From assembly GCF_900109035.1 (NCBI RefSeq), contig NZ_FNYD01000004.1, forward strand, positions 310,001 to 374,000: a stretch of DNA of 64,000 nucleotides, read 5' to 3'. A program made the translations under genes and the position numbers. Source of the DNA: Cribrihabitans marinus (GTDB lineage Bacteria; Pseudomonadota; Alphaproteobacteria; Rhodobacterales; Rhodobacteraceae). The notes below the pieces were generated by a model that was given only the letters and a program-made list of their open reading frames with translations, was not told where the DNA came from and did not search any database. Shown here in pieces: positions 1-11,603 of this stretch (positions are counted from its first letter, which is position 1; the number at the start of each line of letters is the position of its first letter).

Positions 1-1
1 G

Positions 2-64
2 GTGTCCGAAGAGGAAGAGAGCGACGCCGAGGGCGAGGAAACCGAAGCCGAGGCCGAGGCCTGA
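2..64 (+). CDS. nusA: NusA C-terminal tail (partial)
   Basis: Twenty codons of an open frame enter from the left edge and end at TGA 62-64. They encode a very acidic Glu/Ala-rich tail (ending EAEAEA). NusA, the transcription elongation and termination factor, often carries such an acidic C-terminus in alphaproteobacteria, and nusA normally lies directly before rnpM and infB, as here. The assignment rests on this context and composition, because no conserved NusA domain is inside the window. Confidence 0.75.
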   Translation: MSEEEESDAEGEETEAEAEA

Positions 65-80
65 TCCGGAGGGGCGCGAG

Positions 81-707
81 GTGAGCCGCGGCGGAGCAGT
101 CAAGGACCGGCCCGACGGTCCCGAGCGCAAGTGCATCGCCACCGGCGAGCTGCGCCCGAAACACGGGCTGATCCGCTTCGTCGCCGGTCCCGACGCGCAG
201 ATCGTCCCCGATGTGGCCGGCAAGCTGCCCGGCCGGGGCGTTTATGTCGCCGCCGATGCAAAGGCGATCGACACCGCCGCGCGCAAGAAGCTGTTCGCGC
301 GTGGGCTGAAGATGCCGGTGACGGTGCCCGAGGATCTGGGCGAGGAGGTCGAACGGCAGCTGGCACGCCGCGTGGTCGAGCTGATCAGCCTGGCCCGCAA
401 GTCGGGCGACGCGGTGGCCGGATACGAGAAGGTAAAGGCCTGGCTCGACAAGGAAGAGGCCCGGGTCCTGATCCAGGCCGAAGACGGCTCGGCACGGGGC
501 AAGTCGAAGCTGAGCACACCGCATCGCGGCAGCTATATCGGCTGGCTCACGGCGGATGAATTGGGCATGGCGTTTGGACGCCAAACAGTGATACATGCGG
601 CGCTGGCCTCTGGTGGACTCGCCAAACGTGTTGTAGAGGAAGCGCAACGCTTGCGCGGATTGCGCGAAACGACGGATGACGGCGGCAAGGGCCGCTCGGA
701 AGGATAA
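81..707 (+). CDS. rnpM: YlxR/RnpM-family RNA-binding protein with L7Ae-like C-terminus
   Basis: This 208-residue protein has the YlxR (DUF448) fold at the N-terminus: an RKCIATGE segment near residues 16-23 and the signature LPGRGVYV at about 49-56. The C-terminal half (about 90-190) resembles the ribosomal L7Ae/L30e RNA-binding fold usual in alphaproteobacterial members. YlxR proteins bind RNA, and the Gram-positive member (RnpM) modulates RNase P. The gene sits 16 bp after nusA and 8 bp before infB, the conserved nusA-ylxR-infB order. The start is GTG at 81, preceded by the purine-rich stretch GGAGGGGCGCGAG. The cellular role in this organism is inferred from the family. Confidence 0.9.
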   Translation: MSRGGAVKDRPDGPERKCIATGELRPKHGLIRFVAGPDAQIVPDVAGKLPGRGVYVAADAKAIDTAARKKLFARGLKMPVTVPEDLGEEVERQLARRVVELISLARKSGDAVAGYEKVKAWLDKEEARVLIQAEDGSARGKSKLSTPHRGSYIGWLTADELGMAFGRQTVIHAALASGGLAKRVVEEAQRLRGLRETTDDGGKGRSEG

Positions 708-715
708 GTAGCTTT

Positions 716-3205
716 ATGAGCGATAGTGACGGCAAGAAGACATTGGGTCTGCGTGGCTCCCGACCGGGGAACGTGAAACAGAGTTTCAGCCACGGACGGA
801 CCAAGAATGTCGTTGTGGAAACCAAGCGCAAACGCGTCGTGGTTCCCAAGCCGGGCGCCTCGAAACCCGCCGCCGGCGGCGGCTCGGCGCCCGCTGGCAA
901 CCCGTCGCGTCGCCCGGCCGGGATCTCGGATGCCGAGATGGACCGCCGCATGAAGGCGCTTCAGGCCGCCAAGGCCCGCGAGGCCGAGGAGGCGCAGCAG
1001 CGCGAAGCCGAGGAAAAGGCCCGCGCCGAAGAGCGTGAACGCCGCCGCGCCGAGGCCGAGGCCAAGGAACGCGAGCAGCGCGAGGCCGAGGAAAAGGCCC
1101 GCCAAAAGGCGGAGCAGGAAGAACAGCGCCGGGCCGAGGCCGAGGCGGCCGAAAAGCGTGCCGAAGCCGAGGCCGTGGCTGCCAAGGAAGGGCCCAAGCC
1201 CGACCGGGCCGCGCCCAAGTCCGGCCCGCCGCCCGCGGCCGCGCGCAAGCCCGAACGGGAACGCGACGACCGTCAGTCGCGCGGCAAGGGCCGCGACGAC
1301 AACCGCCGCTCCGGCAAGCTGACCCTGAACCAGGCGCTGCGCGGCGGCGAAGGCGGCCGCCAGCGGTCGATGGCCGCGATGAAGCGCAAGCAGGAGCGCG
1401 CCCGCCAGAAGGCGATGGGCGGCCCGATCGAGCGCGAAAAGGTGATCCGCGACGTGCAGCTGCCCGAGGCCATCGTGGTCTCGGAACTGGCCAACCGGAT
1501 GGCCGAGCGCGTGGCCGACGTGGTCAAGTCGCTGATGAACATGGGCATGATGGTTACGCAGAACCAGACCATCGACGCCGACACCGCCGAGCTCATCATC
1601 GAGGAATTCGGCCACAAGGTCGTGCGGGTCTCGGATTCCGATGTCGAAGACGTCATCGCCGATATCGACGACGACGAGGGCAACCTCAAGCCGCGCCCGC
1701 CGGTCATCACCATCATGGGCCACGTGGACCACGGCAAGACCTCGCTGCTGGACGCGATCCGCGACGCCAAGGTGGTCGCGGGCGAGGCCGGTGGCATCAC
1801 CCAGCATATCGGCGCCTATCAGGTGAAGACCGACAGCGGCGCGGTGCTGACCTTCCTCGACACGCCCGGCCACGCGGCGTTCACGTCGATGCGGTCGCGC
1901 GGGGCGCAGGTCACCGATATCGTGGTGCTGGTGGTGGCCGCCGATGACGCGGTCATGCCGCAGACCATCGAGGCCATCAACCACGCCAAGGCGGCGCAAG
2001 TGCCGATGATCGTGGCGATCAACAAGATCGACAAGCACGACGCCGACCCCGACAAGGTGCGCACCGACCTGCTGCAGCACGAGGTCATCGTCGAGAAGAT
2101 GTCAGGCGACGTGCAGGATGTCGAGGTCTCGGCCATTTCCGGCCAGGGCCTGGACGAGCTGCTGGAGGCGATCGCCCTGCAGGCCGAGATCCTGGAGCTC
2201 AACGCCAACCCCGACCGGGCGGCGCAGGGCGCGGTGATCGAGGCGCAGCTGGACGTGGGCCGCGGCCCCGTGGCGACGGTCCTTGTGCAGAAGGGCACGC
2301 TGCGCCAGGGCGACATCTTCGTCGTGGGCGAGCAATACGGCAAGGTCCGCGCGCTGATCAACGACAAGGGCGAACGCGTCAAGGAGGCCGGCCCGTCGGT
2401 TCCGGTCGAGGTGCTGGGCCTCAACGGCACGCCCGAGGCCGGCGACGTTCTGAACGTCACCGAGACCGAGGCGCAGGCCCGCGAGATCGCCGAATACCGT
2501 GCGAACGCCGCCAAGGACAAGCGCGCCGCCGCCGGTGCCGCGACCACTCTGGAACAGCTGATGCAGAAGGCCAAGGAGGACGAAAGCGTCAACGAGCTTC
2601 CGATCCTGGTGAAGGCCGACGTGCAGGGCTCGGCCGAGGCCATCGTTCAGGCGATGGAGAAGATCGGCAACGACGAGGTCCGCGTGCGCGTTCTGCATTC
2701 GGGCGTCGGCGCCATCACCGAGACCGATATCGGACTGGCCGAGGCATCGGGCGCGCCGGTCATGGGCTTCAACGTCCGGGCCAACGCCTCGGCGCGCAAC
2801 ACCGCCAACCAGAAGGGCGTCGAGATCCGCTACTACTCGGTGATCTACGACCTGGTGGACGACGTGAAAGCCGCCGCATCGGGCCTGCTGAGCGCCGAGA
2901 TCAAGGAGACCTTCATCGGCTATGCCGAGATCAAGGAGGTCTTCAAGGTCTCGAATGTCGGCAAGGTCGCCGGCTGTCTGGTCACCGAGGGCATTGCCCG
3001 CCGGTCGGCCGGTGTGCGTCTGCTGCGCGACAACGTGGTGATCCACGAAGGCACGCTGAAGACGCTCAAGCGGTTCAAGGACGAAGTTGCCGAGGTGCAA
3101 TCCGGCCAGGAATGCGGCATGGCCTTCGAGAATTACGAGGACATCCGCCCGGCCGATGTGATCGAGATCTTCGAGCGCGAGGAGGTCGAGCGCAAGCTCG
3201 ACTGA
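716..3205 (+). CDS. infB: Translation initiation factor IF-2
   Basis: This 829-residue GTPase places fMet-tRNA on the 30S subunit during initiation. The G-domain motifs are intact: GHVDHGKT at 335-342, DTPGH at 382-386 and NKID at 436-439. The alphaproteobacterial N-terminal motif (KTLGLR...) is present at the start. Between about residues 80 and 190 there is a long, highly charged Ala/Glu/Arg stretch with near-repeats of [10 protein letters not shown] type, which should form a single extended helix linking the N-domain to the conserved core. It is the last gene of the nusA-rnpM-infB operon and is followed by a strong hairpin terminator. Confidence 0.98.
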   Translation: MSDSDGKKTLGLRGSRPGNVKQSFSHGRTKNVVVETKRKRVVVPKPGASKPAAGGGSAPAGNPSRRPAGISDAEMDRRMKALQAAKAREAEEAQQREAEEKARAEERERRRAEAEAKEREQREAEEKARQKAEQEEQRRAEAEAAEKRAEAEAVAAKEGPKPDRAAPKSGPPPAAARKPERERDDRQSRGKGRDDNRRSGKLTLNQALRGGEGGRQRSMAAMKRKQERARQKAMGGPIEREKVIRDVQLPEAIVVSELANRMAERVADVVKSLMNMGMMVTQNQTIDADTAELIIEEFGHKVVRVSDSDVEDVIADIDDDEGNLKPRPPVITIMGHVDHGKTSLLDAIRDAKVVAGEAGGITQHIGAYQVKTDSGAVLTFLDTPGHAAFTSMRSRGAQVTDIVVLVVAADDAVMPQTIEAINHAKAAQVPMIVAINKIDKHDADPDKVRTDLLQHEVIVEKMSGDVQDVEVSAISGQGLDELLEAIALQAEILELNANPDRAAQGAVIEAQLDVGRGPVATVLVQKGTLRQGDIFVVGEQYGKVRALINDKGERVKEAGPSVPVEVLGLNGTPEAGDVLNVTETEAQAREIAEYRANAAKDKRAAAGAATTLEQLMQKAKEDESVNELPILVKADVQGSAEAIVQAMEKIGNDEVRVRVLHSGVGAITETDIGLAEASGAPVMGFNVRANASARNTANQKGVEIRYYSVIYDLVDDVKAAASGLLSAEIKETFIGYAEIKEVFKVSNVGKVAGCLVTEGIARRSAGVRLLRDNVVIHEGTLKTLKRFKDEVAEVQSGQECGMAFENYEDIRPADVIEIFEREEVERKLD

Positions 3206-3230
3206 TCCGCGCCACTGGGCAGGCAAGGGA

Positions 3231-3257
3231 ACGGCGGCCGCAAGGGCCGCCGTTTTT
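3231..3257 (+). terminator. Rho-independent terminator of the nusA-infB operon
   Basis: A perfect 9-bp GC-rich stem (ACGGCGGCC at 3231-3239 with GGCCGCCGT at 3245-3253) encloses a 5-nt loop and runs straight into five T residues, 26 bp after the infB stop. Confidence 0.9.
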
Positions 3258-3304
3258 CGTTCGGGTGCCGGGGCGCGTCGCCCGGATCCCTGGTCTTGAG
3301 GCAG

Positions 3305-3439
3305 TCAGGCCGCGGCCTGAACCGGCCGCCCCACATATACCCTGTCACCAACCCTAACCTTGACGCGGCCATCCGGCAGAGACTGGACGAATTCGCCCTG
3401 CACAGACACGCAACTGCCCATCACGATGGTGCGAAGCAT
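3305..3439 (-). CDS. Small conserved-looking protein, 44 aa
   Basis: An open frame of 44 codons starts with ATG at 3439 and ends with TGA at 3305. A G-rich Shine-Dalgarno-like run (GGGGGGA) lies about 8 nt before the ATG. The peptide begins MLRTIVMGSCVSVQGEFV, continues through LPDGRVKVRVGDRVYVGRPV and ends in alanines, which looks like a small beta-strand-rich fold. I recall similar uncharacterised 40-50-residue proteins in Rhodobacterales, but cannot confirm this here. It follows mutT on the same strand after about 95 bp. Codon use is normal for the region. The remainder of the 3258-3534 interval shows no other gene and no tRNA. Confidence 0.6.
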   Translation of the reverse strand: MLRTIVMGSCVSVQGEFVQSLPDGRVKVRVGDRVYVGRPVQAAA

Positions 3440-3534
3440 TCCGCAATCCCCCCGATGAGGTCCCAATTCGGAAATCCTAGACCGGATTTACTTCGCCGCA
3501 AACGTAAAATCGCCGGTGGAGTCCCGTTCGCCCG

Positions 3535-3933
3535 TCAGAGCCAGTCGCGCAGGATCGGGATCAGGGGGATGTCCGCAGGCGGCATGGGGTAGTCGCGCAG
3601 GTCCGCGGGCCGCGCCCAGGACAGGGCCTGGTTTTCGCGGGCCTGCGGTATCCCCTCCCATTTGCGGCAGGCAAACAGCGGCATCAGCAAATGAAAGCCG
3701 TCATAGGAATGGCTGGCGAAGGTCAGCGGCGCAAGGCAGGATTCCCAGGTGTTGATGCCCAGCTCCTCGTCCAGTTCGCGGATCAGCGCGTGTTCCGGCG
3801 TCTCGCCCTCTTCGACCTTGCCGCCGGGAAATTCCCACAGCCCCGCCATCGACTTGCCCTCGGGCCGCTGCGCCAGCAGCACGCGCCCGTCCACGTCGAT
3901 CAGGGCCACCGCGGACACCAGCAGCGTCTTCAC
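3535..3933 (-). CDS. mutT: 8-oxo-dGTP diphosphatase (MutT, Nudix)
   Basis: This 132-residue Nudix hydrolase has a complete Nudix box, from GGKVEEGE to RELDEELGI (GX5EX7REUXEEXGU). MutT proteins hydrolyse oxidised purine nucleotides such as 8-oxo-dGTP and so prevent transversions. The GTG start at 3933 overlaps the argJ stop (GTGA), which indicates translational coupling. A longer in-frame extension upstream lies wholly inside argJ and has no family similarity. The argJ-mutT order is common in Rhodobacterales. The exact substrate cannot be read from sequence alone. Confidence 0.88.
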   Translation of the reverse strand: MKTLLVSAVALIDVDGRVLLAQRPEGKSMAGLWEFPGGKVEEGETPEHALIRELDEELGINTWESCLAPLTFASHSYDGFHLLMPLFACRKWEGIPQARENQALSWARPADLRDYPMPPADIPLIPILRDWL

Positions 3934-5156
3934 GAGCGGTAATCCGCGTTGATCCGGATGTATCCGTGGGTCAGGTCGCAGGTCCATACCGTGGCCCGGC
4001 CCTCGCCAAGCCCCAGATCGACCGAGATGACCAGTTCGGGCCTTTTCATGTAGGCGGCCGCGGCATCTTCGCTGTAGTCGGGGCTGACCCAGCCTTTTTC
4101 CGCAACCGGGATGTCGCCGAAGGAAATGCTCAGCCGGTCGCGATCCGCCGTGGCGCCGGACTTGCCGATCGCCATGACGATACGGCCCCAATTGGGATCC
4201 TCACCGGCAATCGCGGTCTTGACCAGCGGCGAGTTGGCGATGGCCCGCCCGTGCACCCTTGCCTCGGCATCCGAGACGGCGCCGGTCACGCGGATCTCGA
4301 CGAACTTGCTGGCACCCTCGCCGTCGCGGACGACCTGCTGCGCCAGGTCCCGCATCACCGCCTCGAGAGCCTCGCGGAACGCGGGATCGTCCGTGGCGTC
4401 AACGCCCGCCGCCCCGGTCGCGCAGACCAGCACGCTGTCCGAGGTCGAGGTGTCGCTGTCCACGGTGATGCAGTTGAATGTCCGGTCGGACAGCGCGCCC
4501 AGCATCTCCTGCAGCTTCGACTGTTCGATGGCGGCGTCGGTGAAGATATAGGCCAGCATCGTGGCCATGTCGGGCGCGATCATGCCCGATCCCTTGGCGA
4601 TCCCGGCGATGCGGACGGTCTTGCCGCCAACCGTCACCTCGCGCGATGCGCCCTTGGGAAAAGTGTCGGTCGTCATGATCGCCCGCGCGGCATCGCCGAT
4701 GGCACCCGCCGACAGCCCCGCCGCCAGGTCGCTCAGCCGGGCCACGATCCGCTCATGCGGCAAGCGCTCGCCGATCACCCCGGTCGATGAGGTGAACACC
4801 CGCGATACCGGCACCGAGGTCGCCTCGGCCACCGCTTGCGTGACCGCGGCGACCGAGCTTTGTCCGTAATGCCCGGTGAAGGCGTTGGCGTTACCGGAAT
4901 TGACCAGGATCGCCGCCGGCCCGTCACTGGCCCCGCCGATCTTGGCCTGGCAGTCCAGCACCGGCGCGGCGCGGGTCGACGAGCGCGTGAACACCCCCGC
5001 CACCGCGCTGCCGGGATCGAGGACGGCCAGCATCACGTCCGGCCGATCCTGGTACTTGACCCCGGCCGCGGCGGTGGCAAATCGCACGCCTCCGATCGCC
5101 GGAAGGTCGGGAAACGCCTCTGGCGCCAGCGGCGAGACATGGGTGATCGTGGCCAC
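3930..5156 (-). CDS. argJ: Bifunctional ornithine acetyltransferase / N-acetylglutamate synthase
   Basis: This 408-residue ArgJ protein moves the acetyl group from N-acetylornithine to glutamate in the cyclic arginine pathway and may also use acetyl-CoA. The autoproteolysis site that separates the alpha and beta chains is visible as MATML within a GMIAPDMATML segment, with the Thr as nucleophile. The gene starts with GTG at 5156, five bases after the exported isomerase gene, and its stop overlaps mutT. argG lies at 47996 in this window. Confidence 0.96.
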   Translation of the reverse strand: MATITHVSPLAPEAFPDLPAIGGVRFATAAAGVKYQDRPDVMLAVLDPGSAVAGVFTRSSTRAAPVLDCQAKIGGASDGPAAILVNSGNANAFTGHYGQSSVAAVTQAVAEATSVPVSRVFTSSTGVIGERLPHERIVARLSDLAAGLSAGAIGDAARAIMTTDTFPKGASREVTVGGKTVRIAGIAKGSGMIAPDMATMLAYIFTDAAIEQSKLQEMLGALSDRTFNCITVDSDTSTSDSVLVCATGAAGVDATDDPAFREALEAVMRDLAQQVVRDGEGASKFVEIRVTGAVSDAEARVHGRAIANSPLVKTAIAGEDPNWGRIVMAIGKSGATADRDRLSISFGDIPVAEKGWVSPDYSEDAAAAYMKRPELVISVDLGLGEGRATVWTCDLTHGYIRINADYRS

Positions 5157-5161
5157 CGCGA

Positions 5162-6013
5162 TTACTCCTCGATCAGGCTCAGATCACTCAGGATCGAGGG
5201 ATCGAGGTCTTCGATCTCCGGGCGCTCGATCTCGGCGCCCTTGGTCAGCTCGGCGACCTTGGCATCGACCGCCGCGCGCTGGACCTGCTGTGCCAGCTCG
5301 TCGCGCACCTCGTCCAGCTCGGGCGCCTCGGCCATGCGCTTGTCGTTCAGAACGATCACGTGCCAGCCGAACTGCGTCTGCACCGGGTCGGAAATCTGCC
5401 CCTTCTCCAGCGACATCACCGCCTCCTCAAAGGGCGGCACCATCGACCCTTCCGAGAACCAGCCCAGTTCGCCGCCATTGGGCCCGGACGGTCCGGTCGA
5501 CTTCTCCTTGGCGGTGGCGGCGAAATCGGCGCCGCCTTCCAGGTCGGCGCGGATCGCCTTGGCCTCGTCCTCGGACTCCACCAGGATGTGCGAGGCGTTG
5601 TATTCCTCGCCGCCGAACCCGTCGGCATAGGCCGCGTCATAGGCCTTCTGGATCGCGTCCTCGGTCGTGGCCGTCTGCATCACCCCCTCGATCAGCTCGG
5701 CCGCCATCAGAGACCGGCGTTCGTTCTCGAGCTGCAGCTCGATCCGCTTGGGAACCTCGCCGCCCTGCGCCTGCTGCATCAGGTTCTGCTGGATCAGCTG
5801 GTCCATGATCGCCTCGTAAAGCACTTCGTCGGGCAGCTGCTGGTATTGCTGCGGCAGCCCGGCACGGGCGACGATCATGTGGCCCAGCGTGATCTCTTCG
5901 CCGTTGACGCGGGCGACGACCGTGTCGGCCCCGGGCGCCTCTTCGGCGGCCAGTGGCATGGCCAGCGTAAGTGCGAGCGTCGCGGATGCCAGAAATGTGA
6001 GACCTTTGGGCAT
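5162..6013 (-). CDS. Exported parvulin-type peptidyl-prolyl isomerase
   Basis: The protein has 283 residues. Residues 1-22 form a cleavable signal peptide (hydrophobic core [15 protein letters not shown], cleavage near AAEE). A SurA-like N-terminal helical part follows, then one parvulin domain at about 135-235, recognisable from ASHILV, GGELGWF and FGWHVI. Such proteins catalyse prolyl isomerisation and act as periplasmic folding factors. It is transcribed divergently from secA and heads the argJ-mutT operon. The juxtaposition with secA may be functional (export and folding), but that is only inferred from position. Confidence 0.9.
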   Translation of the reverse strand: MPKGLTFLASATLALTLAMPLAAEEAPGADTVVARVNGEEITLGHMIVARAGLPQQYQQLPDEVLYEAIMDQLIQQNLMQQAQGGEVPKRIELQLENERRSLMAAELIEGVMQTATTEDAIQKAYDAAYADGFGGEEYNASHILVESEDEAKAIRADLEGGADFAATAKEKSTGPSGPNGGELGWFSEGSMVPPFEEAVMSLEKGQISDPVQTQFGWHVIVLNDKRMAEAPELDEVRDELAQQVQRAAVDAKVAELTKGAEIERPEIEDLDPSILSDLSLIEE

Positions 6014-6051
6014 GGATTCTTCCTATTCTCTTGCCGCGACAGGGCGCGGCG

Positions 6052-6080
6052 TTGACACTTTTCGGCCTGCCGCTTACATC
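6052..6080 (+). promoter_or_regulatory. Predicted sigma-70-type promoter of secA
   Basis: A consensus -35 hexamer TTGACA (6052-6057) is followed after 16-17 bp by TTACAT/TACATC (6074-6080). Transcription would start near 6087 and give a leader of about 100 nt before the secA ATG. No experiment supports this; the hexamers and spacing are seen directly. Confidence 0.55.
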
Positions 6081-6188
6081 GCCTGCAAGCCTTGGACAGA
6101 ACCGCCGTTCGCCCCGTATCTATGGGTTGTGTGCTGGACGGACAAGTCTGTCTCGAATGCCAAGAGATACAGATCAGCCGGAGTGAAC

Positions 6189-8927
<2,739 letters not shown>

Positions 8928-8947
8928 CCTTGCCCCGGGGTTGACAA

Positions 8948-8984
8948 AAAGAGTCCCAAGGCCGGTCACATCTTGGCCCTCTTT
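8948..8984. terminator. Possible bidirectional hairpin after secA
   Basis: Two 5-bp helices (AAGAG/CTCTT and CCAAG/CTTGG, separated by a 2-nt internal mismatch) close an 11-nt loop. A short T run follows on the plus side and an A run precedes it. It lies between secA and the next gene on the same strand. A TTGACA at 8941-8946 overlaps the left arm, so the region could also carry a promoter for the downstream genes. The evidence is moderate only. Confidence 0.4.
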
Positions 8985-9028
8985 GTTGACGACAGTTCAC
9001 GATGAGCCAGTCGGCGATGGAGATGGGG

Positions 9029-10015
9029 ATGGATTTCAAACGCAGGGTCATGATGTGGGGCGGAACGATCGGATGTGCCCTCGGCATCGGCTTCGTCATG
9101 CAGAGCACCGCGCAGCCCGAACGCGTGATGCACGCGCCGTCGCCGGTGGCGCAGCTTTCGGTCCGCGCACCCAACCCGTCCACCGATGTCGACGACTATG
9201 CCATGCTCGACGTGACCGGGATCATTCTGACCTCGGCGCTGACCGAGATTCCCGAACCCGACCGCCTGACCCTCCCCTTGCAGGAGGGCGAGCGCCTGGC
9301 CAGCATGGCCGGCGTGGAACAGGCCGCGCCCGAAGATCCCGCCGTGCCGATCCTGGGCTGCCAGGTCGCGGCCGAAGCCAGCGTCCTGCCCATGGCGCGC
9401 GTGGAACTGTCGATCAGCGCGCCCTGCTATGGCGGCCAACGCGTGACGATCCACCACAGCGGCCTGGCCTTCACCGAAGTCACCGATGCCGAGGGCGCGC
9501 TTGACGTCATCGTGCCCGCGCTCAGCCGGCAGGCGGTCTTCGTCATCTCCCTCGACAACGGCAAGGGCAATGTCGTGCAGGCGCGGGTCGACGACCTGCA
9601 CGCCTATGACCGGGTTGCCGTGCAATGGGCCGGACCGGTGGAACTGCAGGTGCACGCCCGCGAATTCGGCGCCGACTATGGCGGCCCGGGCCATGTCTGG
9701 GCGGCCTCCGCGGCCAAGGGTGCGGGCGCCGTGGTCCGCCTGGGCCGGACCGACACACTGTCGCCGAAGCTGGCGCAAGTCTACACCTTTCCGACCGCCT
9801 ATGCCGGGCGGAACGGCGAGGTGTCGATCAGCATCGAGGCCGAGGTCACGGCCGACAACTGCGCCCGTGACATCACCGCGCAATCGCTGGAACTGCGCGG
9901 CGAAGGCCCGCTGCGCACCCGCGACCTGATGCTGTCGATGCCCAATTGCGATGCCACCGGCGACTTTCTGGTGTTGAATAATCTGATCGAAGACCTGAAG
10001 ATCGCGGCCAAGTAA
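9029..10015 (+). CDS. Membrane-anchored periplasmic protein of unknown function
   Basis: I do not recognise a characterised family, although homologues next to secA in Rhodobacterales are, as far as I recall, often labelled translocase without evidence. The start at 9029 is favoured over ATGs at 9002 and 9017 because GGAG lies 6 nt upstream. The 328-residue product begins with a positively charged end and one hydrophobic segment (about residues 7-22), so it is probably anchored in or secreted across the inner membrane. The central region (about 110-200) has a beta-sandwich feel, with a pair of cysteines (GCQ and APCYGG) that could form a disulfide. A third and fourth Cys near the C-terminus (DNCARD, PNCDATG) could form another. 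The next gene, also exported, begins 24 bp later. Confidence 0.7.
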   Translation: MDFKRRVMMWGGTIGCALGIGFVMQSTAQPERVMHAPSPVAQLSVRAPNPSTDVDDYAMLDVTGIILTSALTEIPEPDRLTLPLQEGERLASMAGVEQAAPEDPAVPILGCQVAAEASVLPMARVELSISAPCYGGQRVTIHHSGLAFTEVTDAEGALDVIVPALSRQAVFVISLDNGKGNVVQARVDDLHAYDRVAVQWAGPVELQVHAREFGADYGGPGHVWAASAAKGAGAVVRLGRTDTLSPKLAQVYTFPTAYAGRNGEVSISIEAEVTADNCARDITAQSLELRGEGPLRTRDLMLSMPNCDATGDFLVLNNLIEDLKIAAK

Positions 10016-10039
10016 CCCGCAGGCAAATTCAGGTTCCAG

Positions 10040-11599
10040 ATGGCTTGGTGTCGTGCGGCGGTTTTCGCCGCACTTTCTCTTTTCTGCGCCGCCCGGCCGG
10101 GCCTGGCCGAAGATGTCGCGCTGACCTCGCATGACGGCAAGGTCGAGATCACCGGCACCCTGCTGGGCTTCGACGGCGAGTTCTACCGCGTCGATACAAA
10201 GTTCGGAGAACTGACCGTCGACTCCTCGGGCGTCACCTGTGATGGGCCCGGTTGCCCGAACCTGACCGATTTCGTGGCCGAACTGACCTTCTCGGGCTCA
10301 TCCACGATGGCCGAGGTGCTGCTGCCGGCGCTGGTCGAGGGCTATGCCCTGCGCAACGGCTATCGCACCCAGCGCCGCAGCCACGATGCCACGCATTTCA
10401 CCTATCGGCTGAGCCAGCCGGACCGGTTGTCGCCGGTGGCCCGGTTCTCGTTCCGGGTCTCGACCACCGACGAGGGGTTTGCCGACCTGCTGGCCAACGA
10501 GGCCGATATCGTGATGGCCCTGCGTGAGATCCGGCCCGAGGAACGCCGCTTTGCCCGCGATGCCGGCATGGGCGACCTGACCGGGCCGAACCGCTCGCGG
10601 GTTCTGGCGTTGGACGCGATGGTGCCGGTGGTTGCGCCCGACAACCCGATCGACAGGATCTCGACCCCGGACCTGGCGCGGGTCTTTTCGGGTGAGATCG
10701 TCAACTGGTCCGAACTGGGCGGGCCCGACGCACCCATCGCGCTGCACCTGCCGGATGCGGGCTCGGGCCTGGCGCAGGCGGTCGAGGACCGGCTGCTGAA
10801 ACCAGCCGGCCGCGCCCTGGCGCCTGAGATCCGGCGCCACAAGCGCAGCAGCCAGCTGGCGCGCGCGGTCACAGCCGATCCCTTTGCCATCGGCCTGGCC
10901 AGCTTCGCCGAGACCGGACCCGCCCGCGCCCTGACGCTGAGCGGCGCCTGCGGCTTTTCGCTGACCGCAACGCGGCGCAGCATCAAGACCGAGGACTACC
11001 CCCTCAACTCGCCGATGTTCCTGTATCTGCCGGCCCGGCGCCTGCCCAAGATCGCGCGCGAATTCCTCGCCTATGCGGTCAGCCCCGCCGCGCAGATCGT
11101 CATCCGCCGCGCCGGGTTCGTGGACCAGATGCCCGAGCTGATCCCGCTGCGCGCACAGGGCGACCGGCTGGCCAACGCCATCGCGCAGGCCGGCCCCGAG
11201 ACCGGGCTGGACGAGCTGCAGCGTCTGGTCTCGGTCCTGTCGCCGATGTCGCGCCTGACCACGTCATTCCGGTTCGAGACCGGATCCTCGCGCCCCGATG
11301 CCCAGTCGCGGGCCAATATCGTGCAATTGGCGCAGGCCCTGGAATCCGGCGCGCATGACGCCAAGACGCTGGTCTTTGTCGGCTTCAGCGACGGACAGGG
11401 ACCGGCCGAGGCCAATGCGCGCATTGCCCGCCGCAGGGCGGAATCGGTACGCGATGCGGTGCTGGACAGTGCCGAGACATTTGACCGCGGGCGGGTGAAG
11501 ATCGCAGTCGAGGCCTTCGGCGAGGCGCTGCCGATGGCCTGCGACAACTCGGACTGGGGCCGGCAGGTCAACCGCCGGGTCGAGGTCTGGATCCGCTGA
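10040..11599 (+). CDS. Phosphate-binding-like periplasmic domain fused to OmpA peptidoglycan-binding domain
   Basis: The 519-residue product has a signal peptide (residues 1-23, cleavage after GLA). A small N-terminal module of about 50 residues follows and ends in CDGPGC. Next comes a PstS/ModA-like periplasmic binding fold (about 75-355, containing FSGSSTM, the typical oxyanion-binding loop). The C-terminus is an OmpA-like domain (about 395-519) with the peptidoglycan-binding pattern GFSD...ARRRAESV and NRRVEVWI. The product should be a solute- or ligand-binding protein held on the cell wall rather than an ABC transporter subunit, and no pst permease is nearby. The ligand is unknown. It converges with radC, the stops being 4 bp apart. 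Confidence 0.85.
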   Translation: MAWCRAAVFAALSLFCAARPGLAEDVALTSHDGKVEITGTLLGFDGEFYRVDTKFGELTVDSSGVTCDGPGCPNLTDFVAELTFSGSSTMAEVLLPALVEGYALRNGYRTQRRSHDATHFTYRLSQPDRLSPVARFSFRVSTTDEGFADLLANEADIVMALREIRPEERRFARDAGMGDLTGPNRSRVLALDAMVPVVAPDNPIDRISTPDLARVFSGEIVNWSELGGPDAPIALHLPDAGSGLAQAVEDRLLKPAGRALAPEIRRHKRSSQLARAVTADPFAIGLASFAETGPARALTLSGACGFSLTATRRSIKTEDYPLNSPMFLYLPARRLPKIAREFLAYAVSPAAQIVIRRAGFVDQMPELIPLRAQGDRLANAIAQAGPETGLDELQRLVSVLSPMSRLTTSFRFETGSSRPDAQSRANIVQLAQALESGAHDAKTLVFVGFSDGQGPAEANARIARRRAESVRDAVLDSAETFDRGRVKIAVEAFGEALPMACDNSDWGRQVNRRVEVWIR

Positions 11600-11603
11600 C
11601 CGC

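Noticed and set aside
533-2080. 515-codon open frame antisense to rnpM/infB
   Set aside because: Shadow of the biased infB frame, with Leu/Gly/Phe-rich low-complexity sequence opposite the charged IF-2 linker; no family similarity.
3440-3534. tRNA or small RNA between mutT and the 44-residue gene
   Set aside because: No cloverleaf, no T-loop consensus and no terminator-like hairpin could be found on either strand.
5877-6188. N-terminal extension of SecA by about 100 residues
   Set aside because: The frame is open back into the divergent isomerase gene, but it crosses the secA promoter and the family start [10 protein letters not shown] is preceded by a good ribosome-binding site at 6189.
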